A program made the translations under genes and the position numbers. Positions 26,420-35,590 of a DNA stretch of 64,000 nt are shown in pieces (position 1 is the stretch's first letter; each line of letters opens with the position of its first letter). The stretch is from assembly GCF_042652085.1 (NCBI RefSeq), contig NZ_JBHSJF010000005.1:124001-188000 (forward strand), written 5' to 3'. The notes beneath the pieces were generated by a model, which was not told where the DNA came from, ran no database searches, and saw nothing but the letters and a program-made list of their open reading frames with translations. The DNA comes from Flaviflagellibacter deserti. GTDB lineage: Bacteria; Pseudomonadota; Alphaproteobacteria; Rhizobiales; Methylopilaceae.

Positions 26420-27294
26420 AGCGCGCCCTGCTTGGCCGGAGCGGAAGAACGGCTGAAGGCGCGGCGGATCATCGTGCCGGTCACGGCGGTCAGCGCGGTG
26501 GCGGCGAAGCCGACCTTGCTGAAATGCACCTTCTCGCTCAGCGGATCGCGATGCTGCAGGCCACGGATCAAGGTCTGTGCGAGTTTGTAGATGGCGCTTA
26601 GTTCGGCCGCGAGACGGATGTCCCGGACGAGATCGGGAAGCGTCCTGCCCTCTTCCAGAAGCTTCTCGGTGCGGACCGCGAGATCCGCGATCGCCGCCTT
26701 CAGTTGCGGGGTCGCTTTCGGCGCGCCGAGATCCTCGATCCGGGCGTCGTGATTTTCGAAGATCTCGGCAGGGATGTAGACACGGTCGATGCCCGTGTAA
26801 TCCTTCCCGCAGTCCTGCAGGTGATTGAGAATCTGCAGCGCCGCACAGATGGCGTCCGACGCCGGCCAGGTGCGCTGCGGATCTTCCCCATGGACGTCGA
26901 GCACGAAGCGGCCGACCGGCATCGCCGAGAGCGAGCAATAGGCCATCAGCTCGGAGAAATCGGCGTAGCGGGATTTCTTCGCGTCGAGGCGGAAGGCATC
27001 GAGCAGATCGCGCGCATGCCGGGGCGTCAGGCCGCGCTCGGCCAGCGCATGGCGCAACGGCTCGGCTTCCTCGTCCGGCGGTCCGTTGCCGGTCAGCGCG
27101 GCATCAAGGCTGTCGAGCAACACGAGCTTCTGGTCCGGCAGCAGGGTCGGATGGTCGGCCACGTCGTCGGCCGCGCGCACGAAGCGGTAGAAGGCGAGGA
27201 TCGGCCCGCGATGGCGCTTCTGGATGAATTTCGCGACAGGGAAGTTCTCGTCGGTATGACCCTTGCCGGAGCGTAGTTCGGTCGCGGTGCTCAT
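26416..27294 (-). CDS. hpnC: Hydroxysqualene synthase HpnC
   Basis: A 292-residue member of the squalene/phytoene synthase family that converts presqualene diphosphate to hydroxysqualene. The first site reads YRFVRAADDVADHP; the second is NHLQDCGKDYTGIDRVYIP. The N-terminal DENFPVAKFIQKRHR is typical of HpnC. Its ATG overlaps the hpnB stop by four bases and its stop overlaps the hpnD start, so the block is tightly coupled. Confidence 0.94.
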   Translation of the reverse strand: MSTATELRSGKGHTDENFPVAKFIQKRHRGPILAFYRFVRAADDVADHPTLLPDQKLVLLDSLDAALTGNGPPDEEAEPLRHALAERGLTPRHARDLLDAFRLDAKKSRYADFSELMAYCSLSAMPVGRFVLDVHGEDPQRTWPASDAICAALQILNHLQDCGKDYTGIDRVYIPAEIFENHDARIEDLGAPKATPQLKAAIADLAVRTEKLLEEGRTLPDLVRDIRLAAELSAIYKLAQTLIRGLQHRDPLSEKVHFSKVGFAATALTAVTGTMIRRAFSRSSAPAKQGAL

Positions 27295-28463
27295 GCGCCT
27301 CCTCCGGCCGCCGCCTGATAACGGCCCTTCCAGGCGCCGCCCTTGCCGCGCCAGTACTGAATCGCGGAGTCTACGGTGAAGGCGAGATAGAGCGCGGCGA
27401 TCAACGGCAACGCGACACCCCAGAGAGGCGAGCTGCGGTAGAGCCGGGAAATCGGCTGGAACGACAACGCCATCATGATCCAGGCCGCAATCCCGAAGAG
27501 CTGCGGCCAGCCACTTGCAAACACTGCGAATAGCGGCGGCACGAGATAGGTCACGAACATGCCCGCGACAGCACCGAGAAGGCGCAGCGGCGAATAATTG
27601 AGCTCGGCATAGGCCGAGCGCGAGACCATGCGGCGGATATGGTCGAAATCTTCATAGGGGCGAATGCTCTCGACTGCCTCGGTCAGGCCGAGGAAGATTG
27701 GCCAGCGCTTCTTCATCAGCGCGCCGAGCGCGCAATCGTCGATGAGAGATCCGCGGATCGCATCGATGCCGCCCGCAACTTTCAGCGCCTCGTAACGCAC
27801 GAGCATGCAGCCGCCAGCAGCGGCCGCCGTCTTCTTGCGCGCATCGTTCACCCATGCGAACGGATAGAGCTTCTGGAAGAAGAAGACGAAGGCCGGGATC
27901 AGCAGGCGCTCGGCCTTGCTGTCGCAGCGGAGCTTGACCATCAGCGAGGTCAGGACCGTACCGTGCGCCTCGGCGCCGCGAACGAGCCGTTCGATCGCCT
28001 TCGGATCGCGATAGCCGATGTCGGCGTCCGTGAAGAGGACGTAATCGGTGCCGCCAGCCTTCTCGACCGCACTGACGCCTTGGCTCATTGCATAGAGCTT
28101 GCCGGTCCAGCCGGCAGGCGGCTCGGAGCCGCGCATCACGATAAGCCTGTTGGGGCCGCCGAGCTTGCCTGCGGCCTCGCGGGCGATATCGCCGGTGCCG
28201 TCGCTGCTCTGGTCATCGACAAGCACCACCGCGAAGGGACCGGGATAGGATTGGCCGAGAAGCGAGCCAACGCTCTCGGCGATCACGTCGGCCTCGTTGC
28301 GGGCCGGAACGACCGCAACGACACGCGGCCAGATCGCCGGAGCAGCCAAGTCGTCAGGCGCAAATCGGGTGTCGCGCTCCGCGGCACGCCAGAACGCACC
28401 TCTCCCCACGAGGAGATATATCCAGATCGCGAGCGACGCGATCGAGAGTATGGCAACGACCAA
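27291..28463 (-). CDS. hpnB: Hopanoid-associated glycosyltransferase HpnB
   Basis: A 390-residue membrane-bound GT2-type transferase. One helix at the N-terminus (residues about 3-20) precedes a catalytic domain opening VVAVVPARNEADVIAESV, with DDQSSDGTGD and the DAD metal motif in LFTDADIGYRD. Three helices follow at about 290-370. The apparent start is TTG 28463 with only a weak ribosome-binding site; no ATG is available near the expected N-terminus. The acceptor is unproven. First gene of the hpnBCDE-shc-hpnG operon, 57 bases after dxs. Confidence 0.92.
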   Translation of the reverse strand: MVVAILSIASLAIWIYLLVGRGAFWRAAERDTRFAPDDLAAPAIWPRVVAVVPARNEADVIAESVGSLLGQSYPGPFAVVLVDDQSSDGTGDIAREAAGKLGGPNRLIVMRGSEPPAGWTGKLYAMSQGVSAVEKAGGTDYVLFTDADIGYRDPKAIERLVRGAEAHGTVLTSLMVKLRCDSKAERLLIPAFVFFFQKLYPFAWVNDARKKTAAAAGGCMLVRYEALKVAGGIDAIRGSLIDDCALGALMKKRWPIFLGLTEAVESIRPYEDFDHIRRMVSRSAYAELNYSPLRLLGAVAGMFVTYLVPPLFAVFASGWPQLFGIAAWIMMALSFQPISRLYRSSPLWGVALPLIAALYLAFTVDSAIQYWRGKGGAWKGRYQAAAGGGA

Positions 28464-28520
28464 TCGGACGATCCCTGCTTCCCGCGACCAACCCTCAGCC
28501 CAGGGCCGGCGCGGCGGCCG

Positions 28521-30437
28521 TCAGGCCCGGTCCTTCACCGCCTGGGGTGTTTTCTGCAGCACTTCGAACACCTTGCTGACGATACCCTTGGCATCGAGGC
28601 CGGCGTTCGAATACATCCGGTCAGGCTTGTCGTGATCGGTGTACTCGTCAGGCAGGACGAGAGAACGGATCTTGAGGCCATCATCGAGCGCGCCGCGGTC
28701 GGACAGGAGCTGCAGCACCTGGCTGCCGAAGCCGCCGACCGAGCCTTCCTCGATCGTCAGCAGCACGTCGTGCGTACAGGCCAGCTTGAGGATCATCTCC
28801 TCGTCGAGCGGCTTGGCGAAGCGTGCGTCGGCGACCGTGGTCGAAAGCCCGCGGGCCTCGAGCTCCTCGGCGGCCTTGAGCGCTTCCTGCAGGCGCGTGC
28901 CGAACGACAGCAGAGCGACCTGATCGCCCTCGCGGACGATGCGGCCCTTGCCGATCTCGAGCGGGATGCCTTCCTGGGGCATCTCGACGCCGACACCCTC
29001 GCCGCGCGGATAGCGGAACGCGATCGGTCCGTCATCATAGGCAACCGCGGTTGCGACCATGTGGACCAGTTCCGCCTCGTCGGCCGCCGCCATCACGACC
29101 ATGCCCGGCAGGCAGGACAGGAACGCGGTGTCGAAAGCGCCCGCATGGGTCGCGCCGTCGGCGCCGACATAGCCCGCGCGGTCGACCGCGAAGCGGACCG
29201 GCAGGCCCTGCAGGGCGACATCGTGGATCAGCTGGTCATAGCCGCGCTGGAGGAAGGTCGAGTAGATCGCGCAGAACGGCTTGTAGCCCTCGGTCGCGAG
29301 ACCGGCGGCGAAGGTCACCGCGTGCTGCTCGGCGATGCCGACGTCGAAAGTGCGTTCCGGGAAGCTCTTGCCGAAGATACCGACGCCGGTGCCGTCCGGC
29401 ATGGCGGCCGTGATGGCGACGATCTTGTCGTCCTTCTGGCCTTCCTTGGCGAGGCTGTCGCCGAAGACCTTGGTATAGCTCGGGAAGTTGGCGGCGGCCT
29501 TCTTCTGCGCGCCGGTGACGACGTCGAACTGAACGACGCCGTGATATTTGTCGTCCGACGCCTCGGCCGGGGCGTAGCCCTTGCCCTTCTGCGTCACGAC
29601 ATGGACCAGGACCGGGCCGTTGCCGGCGTCGCGGACGTTCTGCAGCACCGGCAGAAGATGGTTCAGATCGTGACCGTCGATCGGACCGACATAATAGAAG
29701 CCGAGTTCCTCGAACAGCGTGCCGCCGCCGGCGAGGAAGCCGCGGGCGAACTCTTCAGCCTGGCCGACCTTGGAGGTAACGAAGCTCGGCAGGTTCTTCG
29801 AGAGCTGCTTGGCCGTTTCGCGGATCGAGCGATAGGTCTTGCCCGACATCAGACGCGACAGATAGGCCGAAAGCGCGCCGACCGGCGGAGCGATCGACAT
29901 CTCGTTGTCGTTCAGGATGACGATCAGGCGCGAATTCAGCGCGCCAGCATTGTTGAGCGCCTCGAAGGCCATGCCGGCTGACATCGAACCGTCGCCGATG
30001 ACCGCGACGACATTGTTGTCGCCGCCGGACAGATCGCGGGCGATCGCCATGCCGAGGCCGGCCGAGATCGAGGTCGAGGAGTGGGCCGCGCCGAACGGGT
30101 CGTATTCGCTCTCGGAGCGTTTGGTGAAGCCCGAAAGCCCGCCCGGCTGGCGGAGCGTGCGGATGCCGTCGCGGCGGCCGCAGAGGATTTTGTGCGGATA
30201 GGTCTGGTGACCGACGTCCCAGATCAGGCGATCCTTCGGCGTGTTGAAGACGTAGTGCAGCGCGACTGTCAGTTCGACGACGCCGAGGCCGGCGCCGAGA
30301 TGGCCGCCCGTGACCGAGACGGCGTCGATGGTTTCACGACGAAGTTCGTCGGCAACCTGAGCAAGCTTCTCTTCCGGCAGCTTACGGAGGTCTTCCGGAG
30401 TGCGGATCGTGTCGAGAAGCGGCGTCACATGAGCCAT
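28521..30437 (-). CDS. dxs: 1-Deoxy-D-xylulose-5-phosphate synthase
   Basis: A 638-residue thiamine-diphosphate enzyme that condenses pyruvate and glyceraldehyde-3-phosphate, the entry step of the MEP pathway. The ThDP motif is GDGSMSAGMAFEALNNAG, and the pyrimidine-domain DVGIAEQHAVTFAAG is intact. The start is ATG 30437 (MAHVTPLLDTI); the reading is open 19 codons further but unsupported. It lies 57 bases upstream of hpnB in the same direction, so isoprenoid supply and hopanoid synthesis may share a transcript. Confidence 0.97.
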   Translation of the reverse strand: MAHVTPLLDTIRTPEDLRKLPEEKLAQVADELRRETIDAVSVTGGHLGAGLGVVELTVALHYVFNTPKDRLIWDVGHQTYPHKILCGRRDGIRTLRQPGGLSGFTKRSESEYDPFGAAHSSTSISAGLGMAIARDLSGGDNNVVAVIGDGSMSAGMAFEALNNAGALNSRLIVILNDNEMSIAPPVGALSAYLSRLMSGKTYRSIRETAKQLSKNLPSFVTSKVGQAEEFARGFLAGGGTLFEELGFYYVGPIDGHDLNHLLPVLQNVRDAGNGPVLVHVVTQKGKGYAPAEASDDKYHGVVQFDVVTGAQKKAAANFPSYTKVFGDSLAKEGQKDDKIVAITAAMPDGTGVGIFGKSFPERTFDVGIAEQHAVTFAAGLATEGYKPFCAIYSTFLQRGYDQLIHDVALQGLPVRFAVDRAGYVGADGATHAGAFDTAFLSCLPGMVVMAAADEAELVHMVATAVAYDDGPIAFRYPRGEGVGVEMPQEGIPLEIGKGRIVREGDQVALLSFGTRLQEALKAAEELEARGLSTTVADARFAKPLDEEMILKLACTHDVLLTIEEGSVGGFGSQVLQLLSDRGALDDGLKIRSLVLPDEYTDHDKPDRMYSNAGLDAKGIVSKVFEVLQKTPQAVKDRA

Positions 30438-30894
30438 GTTCCGTCTTTCACAAACGAGGGGCCATAAAAGCCCAGTCCAAACTGCCGCTCCCACGAGACA
30501 TCAGCCATACTAAACTGGCAAGTGTCGCGCATGGTTCAGCTCGAATCCTTGCATTAATGCTGAATGACGGTGACTTCCCCGCCACAGGGTTGTCATGATC
30601 ATCGTTCAGCACACGCCTTTCGGCATTGCTCTGAAGGCCGCAAAACCGCCCTTCAGAATGGGTCGCGCTTATGAGCCCAAAGGTTCAAAACGCAAGATGC
30701 CACAACATCCTGCCGCCACTCCAATGTCGTGCCTTTGCCCGAACTTTTGGAGAGGGTGTCGACCAAAGGCCGACGGGATTGGACGTGGTGTTGCGCGGCG
30801 CGCTCTATAGCAAGATAGGGCGCTCAATAGAAGCCCCGCGGAAAACGCGGTTCTTCCCTGTTATCGGTGCTGTGCGAGGAAAAAATCGCGGCAG
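30438..30894. other. 457-base intergenic region between dxs and the LysE gene
   Basis: I see no supported gene. Short rightward reading frames around 30595-31030 lack ribosome-binding sites and have no recognisable protein features. CCGCG-GAAAA-CGCGG at 30837-30851 followed by TTCTT is a weak hairpin that could end an unseen rightward transcript. The region should hold the dxs promoter, but no clear -35/-10 pair stands out. Confidence 0.5.
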
Positions 30895-31530
30895 TCAAGC
30901 CGGTTGGCGGCTGAGCAGCACCGAGATTCCCAAGCTCGTCAGAACCGCGCCGGAACCCTGCCGGAGACGACGGACGATGTGCGGACGACGCATCAGGAGC
31001 GTGCGCGCGCTGGACGCGGCGAAGGTGTAGACCAGATCCGCCACGACGTTCAGCGCGATCGACGTCGCGCCGAGAACGAAGAATTGCAGACCGACCGTGC
31101 CACGCGACGGGTCGATGAACTGCGGGATCAGCGCGAGGAAGAACGCCGCCGTCTTCGGATTGGTGGCCTCGACGATGATGCCGTCGCGGAATGCACGCCA
31201 CGCACCTCCCTCCGAAGAAGACGAGAAATCGATCTCCGCCTGACGCCCCGATCTCCAGGTCTTGATCCCGAGGTAGACGAGATAGACGCCACCGACGACC
31301 TTGAGCGCCATGAACGCGGTCGCGCTGGTCATGATCAGCGCCGATACGCCGACCACGCCTGCGAAAACATGCACGAAGCCGCCCATCGTCGTGCCGAGGA
31401 TCGACGCATAGCCGTCGGTTCGTCCGGCCGCGATGGTCCGGCCGACGATATAGAAGATGCCGGGGCCGGGCATGAATGCGAGGACAAGCGCCGCCGCGGA
31501 GAACACGGCGAGGGTGGACAGATCGGGCAT
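30895..31530 (-). CDS. LysE/RhtB-family amino-acid exporter
   Basis: A 211-residue inner-membrane protein with six hydrophobic helices. FMPGPGIFYIVGRTIAAGR near the N-terminus is the LysE-family signature, and GIIVEATNPKTAAFFLALIPQF is the second family block. Such proteins export lysine, threonine, homoserine or related compounds; the substrate cannot be read from the sequence. It is a single gene, divergent from the small secreted protein. Confidence 0.92.
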   Translation of the reverse strand: MPDLSTLAVFSAAALVLAFMPGPGIFYIVGRTIAAGRTDGYASILGTTMGGFVHVFAGVVGVSALIMTSATAFMALKVVGGVYLVYLGIKTWRSGRQAEIDFSSSSEGGAWRAFRDGIIVEATNPKTAAFFLALIPQFIDPSRGTVGLQFFVLGATSIALNVVADLVYTFAASSARTLLMRRPHIVRRLRQGSGAVLTSLGISVLLSRQPA

Positions 31531-31724
31531 GAAGATTCCTTGGAACGGAGCGCTGATGTCGGCGATTGTTCTGGTAAAATCAAGGCAAAGGCGCGCTTCA
31601 GCCGTAAAGCGCCAGAAATAACGGCGCTTTGGCCTCCAAAAGGTCGCAATACCAGTCGAGTGAAGCCCGCCCCAAATGGCCGATTACCGGCCACTCGCCT
31701 GAATTTACCGGGAGGTCCCCCTTG

Positions 31725-32006
31725 ATGTTCCGCTCGCTTATCGTCGCCGCTGCCCTTGTTGCTGTTCCGAGCTTCGCCTTCGCCGGAAAGGCCGACGCCG
31801 ATGCCTGCGCCGCAAAGCTGACCGGCCAGAGCAAGGTCATCTATCGCGCGTCCGTCGCTTACGCAGTCCAGGGCGACTCGCTCGAGCAGGCCGTCACCAA
31901 GGCCACGAAGCCGAAGGTTCAGGCCGGCCGCCTCAGCGAGAACGATGCCCGCAGGTTTGGCCGCGAGGCCGCCAATTGCGTCCGCCTCGTCTATCGCAAG
32001 GCTTGA
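31725..32006 (+). CDS. Small secreted hypothetical protein
   Basis: The ATG at 31725 has GGGAGG about ten bases upstream and gives 93 residues. A clear signal peptide ends at residue 18-20 (VAVPSFAFA), leaving a mature protein of about 74 residues with two cysteines (DACAAKL and ANCVRLVY) that could form a disulfide. I do not recognise a family. Rhizobial genomes contain many such short periplasmic proteins. It is convergent with the aminotransferase gene. Confidence 0.75.
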   Translation: MFRSLIVAAALVAVPSFAFAGKADADACAAKLTGQSKVIYRASVAYAVQGDSLEQAVTKATKPKVQAGRLSENDARRFGREAANCVRLVYRKA

Positions 32007-32052
32007 TCTGAGAGACTGCCATTGGGCCGGCCTGTTGCCGGCCCGATCTGTT

Positions 32053-33273
32053 TCAGGCCAGCGCGCTTCGCACCGCGCCACCCCGGCGATTGATCGCCGT
32101 CGCCAGGCGATCGGCCGCCTCGCCCACCATTTCCGGGCTCTTCGCGAAACACAGCCGCAGGAATTCCTCGCCGCCCCGGCCGAACGCCGTTCCGGGCGCG
32201 AGACCGACCGCCGCCTCGTCGATGAGGTCGAGCGCGAGTTGTCGCGAGTCCGAGACCCCGTCGACACGGAAATAGGCGTAGAACGCGCCCGGCGGCGGCA
32301 CGAGATCGACCAGACCGGTCATCGCCAGCCCGTCGCAGATGATCTGCCGGCCTTGCCGCGACCGCGCGACCTGCTCCTCGATGAAGGCGTCGCCCGAGGT
32401 GATGGCCGCCAGCGCGCCGCGTTGCACGAATACCGGCACGCCCGAGGTCGAATACTGGACGAGGTTCTCGATCACCGGCGCGATCCGGGGCGGCGCCTCG
32501 ATCCAGCCGACGCGCCAGCCGGTCATTGCCCAGTTCTTCGAAAAGCTCTGGATGAACAGGACATCGTCGTCCTCGCGCATGACGTCGCGGACCGACGGCG
32601 CGCGATTATTGCCAACGGTCAGCCTCTCGTCGTGGACGAAGCGTCCGTAGATTTCGTCGGCAAGGATCCAGAGCTTATGCTTGCGGGCGAGCGCCAGAAC
32701 GCCTTCCAGCTCGTCATAGCTTGCGGTGAAGCCGGTCGGATTGGACGGCGAATTGATGACGATCGCCCGCGTATGCGGCGTAATCGCCCGCGCGATTGCA
32801 TCGAGATCGAAATTCCAGCCCGCCTGCCCGTAAAGCATCGGCACCTCTATCGGCGTCGCGCCGAGCGTGGTCATCGCACCGATGAAATTCGGCCAGGCCG
32901 GAGTCGGCACGATCACCTCGTTGCCGGCGCCAGAGATCAGGCGCAGCGACATCAGCAGCGCGTGCATCCCGCTCGACGTCACCGAAAAGCGGTTCGGATC
33001 CCAATTGCCGCCATAGAGATTGTCGGTATAGGCCGCGATCGCCTGCCTGAGCTCGGGCAAGCCGCGCTGGGCGGTATAATAGGTCTCACCCGCTTCCAAG
33101 GACCGTGCCGCCGCCTCGCGGATGAAGGCCGGCGTCGGCAGGTCGCCCTCCCCTGCCCAGAGCGGAATGATGCCCTCGCGGTCGCGGCCGTAATTGAACA
33201 CCTCGACAATGCCGCTGGATGGCGCGAACTCTGCCTCGGCGCGGATGGCGGGCGGCAATACGTAATCGGTCAT
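32053..33273 (-). CDS. PLP-dependent aminotransferase, class I/II
   Basis: A 406-residue fold-type I aminotransferase. The PLP-lysine block reads IQSFSKNWAMTGWRVGW, the cofactor-binding aspartate and tyrosine lie in WILADEIYGRF, and the C-terminal arginine is in FLRLCFAKSP. The substrate is not evident; aspartate and aromatic-type enzymes share these blocks. The start is ATG 33273 (MTDYVLPPAIRA); the frame is open 17 codons further but does not match the family. It is 67 bases downstream of the MFS pump gene. Confidence 0.93.
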   Translation of the reverse strand: MTDYVLPPAIRAEAEFAPSSGIVEVFNYGRDREGIIPLWAGEGDLPTPAFIREAAARSLEAGETYYTAQRGLPELRQAIAAYTDNLYGGNWDPNRFSVTSSGMHALLMSLRLISGAGNEVIVPTPAWPNFIGAMTTLGATPIEVPMLYGQAGWNFDLDAIARAITPHTRAIVINSPSNPTGFTASYDELEGVLALARKHKLWILADEIYGRFVHDERLTVGNNRAPSVRDVMREDDDVLFIQSFSKNWAMTGWRVGWIEAPPRIAPVIENLVQYSTSGVPVFVQRGALAAITSGDAFIEEQVARSRQGRQIICDGLAMTGLVDLVPPPGAFYAYFRVDGVSDSRQLALDLIDEAAVGLAPGTAFGRGGEEFLRLCFAKSPEMVGEAADRLATAINRRGGAVRSALA

Positions 33274-33340
33274 GAAAATGTGGTCCGCAAATTTCGGTTC
33301 GGGAGATCGCGCCGATATTGGCACCCGGCGAGGACAAAGC

Positions 33341-34822
33341 CTAGTCGGTGACGGCGATCTCGGCCGCGCTCGGCTCGTGGCTGACCGCCGGCACCAGGAA
33401 TGCCAGCAGCAGGGTCAGCGCGGCGATGACGAAGATGCCCCAGAAGGCGAAATGCAGCGAATGATCGAGCGCCGCACGAGCGATCTCGTTGGCTGCCGTC
33501 ATGCCGGGCCGCTCGAGCAATTGCCGGATCTGGTCGATCTCGACTGGCGCGATAGCGCCGCCACCCGTGGTCAGGGTGACGTTGAAGATCACGCCGAGAG
33601 CGGTCGCGCCCAGAGCGCTGCCGAGATTACGCGAGAAGATGTTCGAGGCTGTCGCCGCGCCACGTTCTGCCCAACCGACGCTACCCTGGATGATGACGAT
33701 GGCCGCGGTGCTGAGGAAGCCCATGCCGAGGCCCATGATGATCGAGCCCAATCCGGCGACCTTGGGCGACGAGCCGGGATCGAGCGTCAGGAAGAACAGC
33801 GCGCCTAGCGGTAGTAACGTCGCTCCGAAGAGGAGCGTCGGGCGCAGGCCGAAGCGGTTGAAGTTCTTCGCGGCCAGCGTCGCGCCGACCGGCCAGCCGA
33901 GCACCATCACGGTCAATGTCAGACCGGCAATCAGCGGCGACTGGTTCAGCACGCCCTGTACGTACATAGGCAGGAAGGTGGTCAGGCCGATGATCGCCAT
34001 GCCGCTGAGAAGGGTCGCGGCATTCGCCGTCGCGATGGCGCGGCGCGACCACAGGCTCAACGCCATCATCGGGTCGCGCGCGCGGCGCTCTTGCAGGACG
34101 AAGAGGACGGCCGCGACCGCCGAGACACAGGCTGCGATAATCGCTGTCGTATCGGCACCGGCCCCGACCTCTGTCAGCGCGATCATCAGCGAGGACACCG
34201 CGATGGTGAACAGTACCGCACCGGCGATATCGACGCTCCGCCGCTCCTTCTCGACGCCCTCGTGCAGGAAGGCGATAAAGCCGATCGCGGCGGCGATGCC
34301 GATCGGGATGTTGATCCAGAATATCCAGGCCCAGCTCATGTGCTGGATGATCAGCCCGCCGGCGAACGGGCCAACGACCGAGGAAACGCCCCAGACGCTG
34401 GCGAGATAACCCTGGATCTTGCCGCGCTCCTGTACCGGATAGAGATCACCGATGACGGTGAGGCCGACCGGCTGGATAGCGCCGGCGCCCACGCCCTGGA
34501 TCAGACGGAACAGGATCAGGCTCGGCATCGACCAAGCGAAGCCGCAGAGGATCGAGCCGATCAGAAAGATCGCGATGCCGACGATAAGAACCGGCTTACG
34601 CCCATAGAGATCGGCCAGCTTGCCGAACACCACCGTCGTCGCCGTCTGCGTCAGCAGGAAGGACGAGAACACCCAGGCGTAAAGATGGAGATCGCCGAGC
34701 TGCCCCGCGATCTGCGGCATGGCGGTCGAGACGATGGTCGCCTCGATGGCGATCATGGCCATCGCCGCCATGACCGAAACGAGGATCAGCGGACGGCGTA
34801 ATTCGGGGAGCGCGGAGGACAT
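33341..34822 (-). CDS. MFS multidrug efflux pump, DHA2 (EmrB/QacA) type
   Basis: A 493-residue inner-membrane protein with about 14 helices. FGKLADLYGRKPVLI is the MFS motif A, and GVGAGAIQPVGLTVIGDL matches the DHA2 motif near helix 5. There is no membrane-fusion (EmrA) partner next to it. A perfect 12-bp palindrome (34839-34850) lies 17 bases before the start codon, so control by a dimeric repressor is likely, but no regulator gene is adjacent. Confidence 0.93.
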   Translation of the reverse strand: MSSALPELRRPLILVSVMAAMAMIAIEATIVSTAMPQIAGQLGDLHLYAWVFSSFLLTQTATTVVFGKLADLYGRKPVLIVGIAIFLIGSILCGFAWSMPSLILFRLIQGVGAGAIQPVGLTVIGDLYPVQERGKIQGYLASVWGVSSVVGPFAGGLIIQHMSWAWIFWINIPIGIAAAIGFIAFLHEGVEKERRSVDIAGAVLFTIAVSSLMIALTEVGAGADTTAIIAACVSAVAAVLFVLQERRARDPMMALSLWSRRAIATANAATLLSGMAIIGLTTFLPMYVQGVLNQSPLIAGLTLTVMVLGWPVGATLAAKNFNRFGLRPTLLFGATLLPLGALFFLTLDPGSSPKVAGLGSIIMGLGMGFLSTAAIVIIQGSVGWAERGAATASNIFSRNLGSALGATALGVIFNVTLTTGGGAIAPVEIDQIRQLLERPGMTAANEIARAALDHSLHFAFWGIFVIAALTLLLAFLVPAVSHEPSAAEIAVTD

Positions 34823-34838
34823 GCGCCCGTATCTAATT

Positions 34839-34850
34839 TAGCGATCGCTA
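34839..34850. promoter_or_regulatory. Perfect palindrome upstream of the MFS pump
   Basis: TAGCGATCGCTA is a 12-bp perfect palindrome 17 bases from the MFS start codon, within AT-rich sequence that is likely the promoter. Size and position are what one expects of a TetR- or MarR-type operator. Confidence 0.45.
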
Positions 34851-34907
34851 GAAACCTACCGCCCACAATGGTGACTTTGGTCGTATTCGGAATTTTTATG
34901 AGCCCGA

Positions 34908-35201
34908 TCAGAGACCGAAATCGCCGAGCAGCTTGCGCGCGGCTTCCCGGCGACGGCGCGTCTCGTCGTCCATCGGCTCGGGCTGATCGACGACCTTGAT
35001 CAGCTCGCCGCGCCGGCTGCTCGCTCCGGCGATCGCCTTCTCCTCGGTGTCGGCGGGAACCGAGCGGATCTCGATGCGGTCGATCTCGCCGTCGAAAAAC
35101 TCTAGCGCCTCTCCGGTGGCGAAGAGATTGGCTGCGGCAAGACGAGAAAATGCGCGATGAACCGCCTTGGACTGACCGCTGAAAACACTCGCGACAAACA
35201 T
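34908..35201 (-). CDS. Hypothetical protein downstream of the formate dehydrogenase operon
   Basis: A 97-residue soluble protein with a strong AGGAGG six bases before the ATG. The N-terminal half is mixed (SVFSGQSKAVHRAFSRLAAAN), and the C-terminus is a charged helix (DDETRRRREAARKLLGDFGL). I do not recognise a family. It is the last gene of the leftward fds run, 121 bases after the 86-residue gene, so it may or may not be cotranscribed with fdsD. Confidence 0.7.
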   Translation of the reverse strand: MFVASVFSGQSKAVHRAFSRLAAANLFATGEALEFFDGEIDRIEIRSVPADTEEKAIAGASSRRGELIKVVDQPEPMDDETRRRREAARKLLGDFGL

Positions 35202-35322
35202 CTGTGGCCTCCTGCGGCACTACAGCGCCGAAGCCGGGATTTCGTTCCAACCTGATGTAGGGATGCCGGCGAATTTTTCGACCGGTGGCGGCGCCGCCAC
35301 AAAGGAGCGAGGATCTGGAATC

Positions 35323-35583
35323 TCAGGCGCTTCCGGCCGCTTTGTTGATGCGATCCAATTGGTCAGCGGCATCGGCCAGTGCCTCGGAAAGGCTGCGCAA
35401 TTGCGCAGGGTCCAGAGCGAGCTGGAGCGCAGGAACGGAATCGCCCGCATTCACTGGCGCGGCGATCTCCAGCCGGACGCCACCGCGCTCATTGGCGAAG
35501 AGAGCCGTCGAAAAGGCGGCCAGAGGCCAGACCTTGAGACGGCCCTGCGCGTCCTTTTCCCAATCGGCGAATGCCGTGCTCAT
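35323..35583 (-). CDS. Small hypothetical protein co-operonic with fdsD
   Basis: An 86-residue soluble protein with GAGG six bases before its ATG and only seven bases after the fdsD stop, so almost certainly cotranscribed with the formate dehydrogenase genes. The first half looks like beta-strands (GRLKVWPLAAFSTALFANE and VRLEIAAPVNA); the second is a helix (LRSLSEALADAADQLDRINK). It has no cysteines and does not resemble FdhD/FdsC. Unknown function. Confidence 0.78.
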   Translation of the reverse strand: MSTAFADWEKDAQGRLKVWPLAAFSTALFANERGGVRLEIAAPVNAGDSVPALQLALDPAQLRSLSEALADAADQLDRINKAAGSA

Positions 35584-35590
35584 GCTCGCC

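Noticed and set aside
27639..29981. 780-codon rightward open frame opposite hpnB and dxs
   Set aside because: Antisense shadow of two clear genes; no ribosome-binding site and no protein features.
30595..30810. 71-codon rightward frame between dxs and the LysE gene
   Set aside because: No ribosome-binding site and no recognisable protein pattern; kept as part of an intergenic region.
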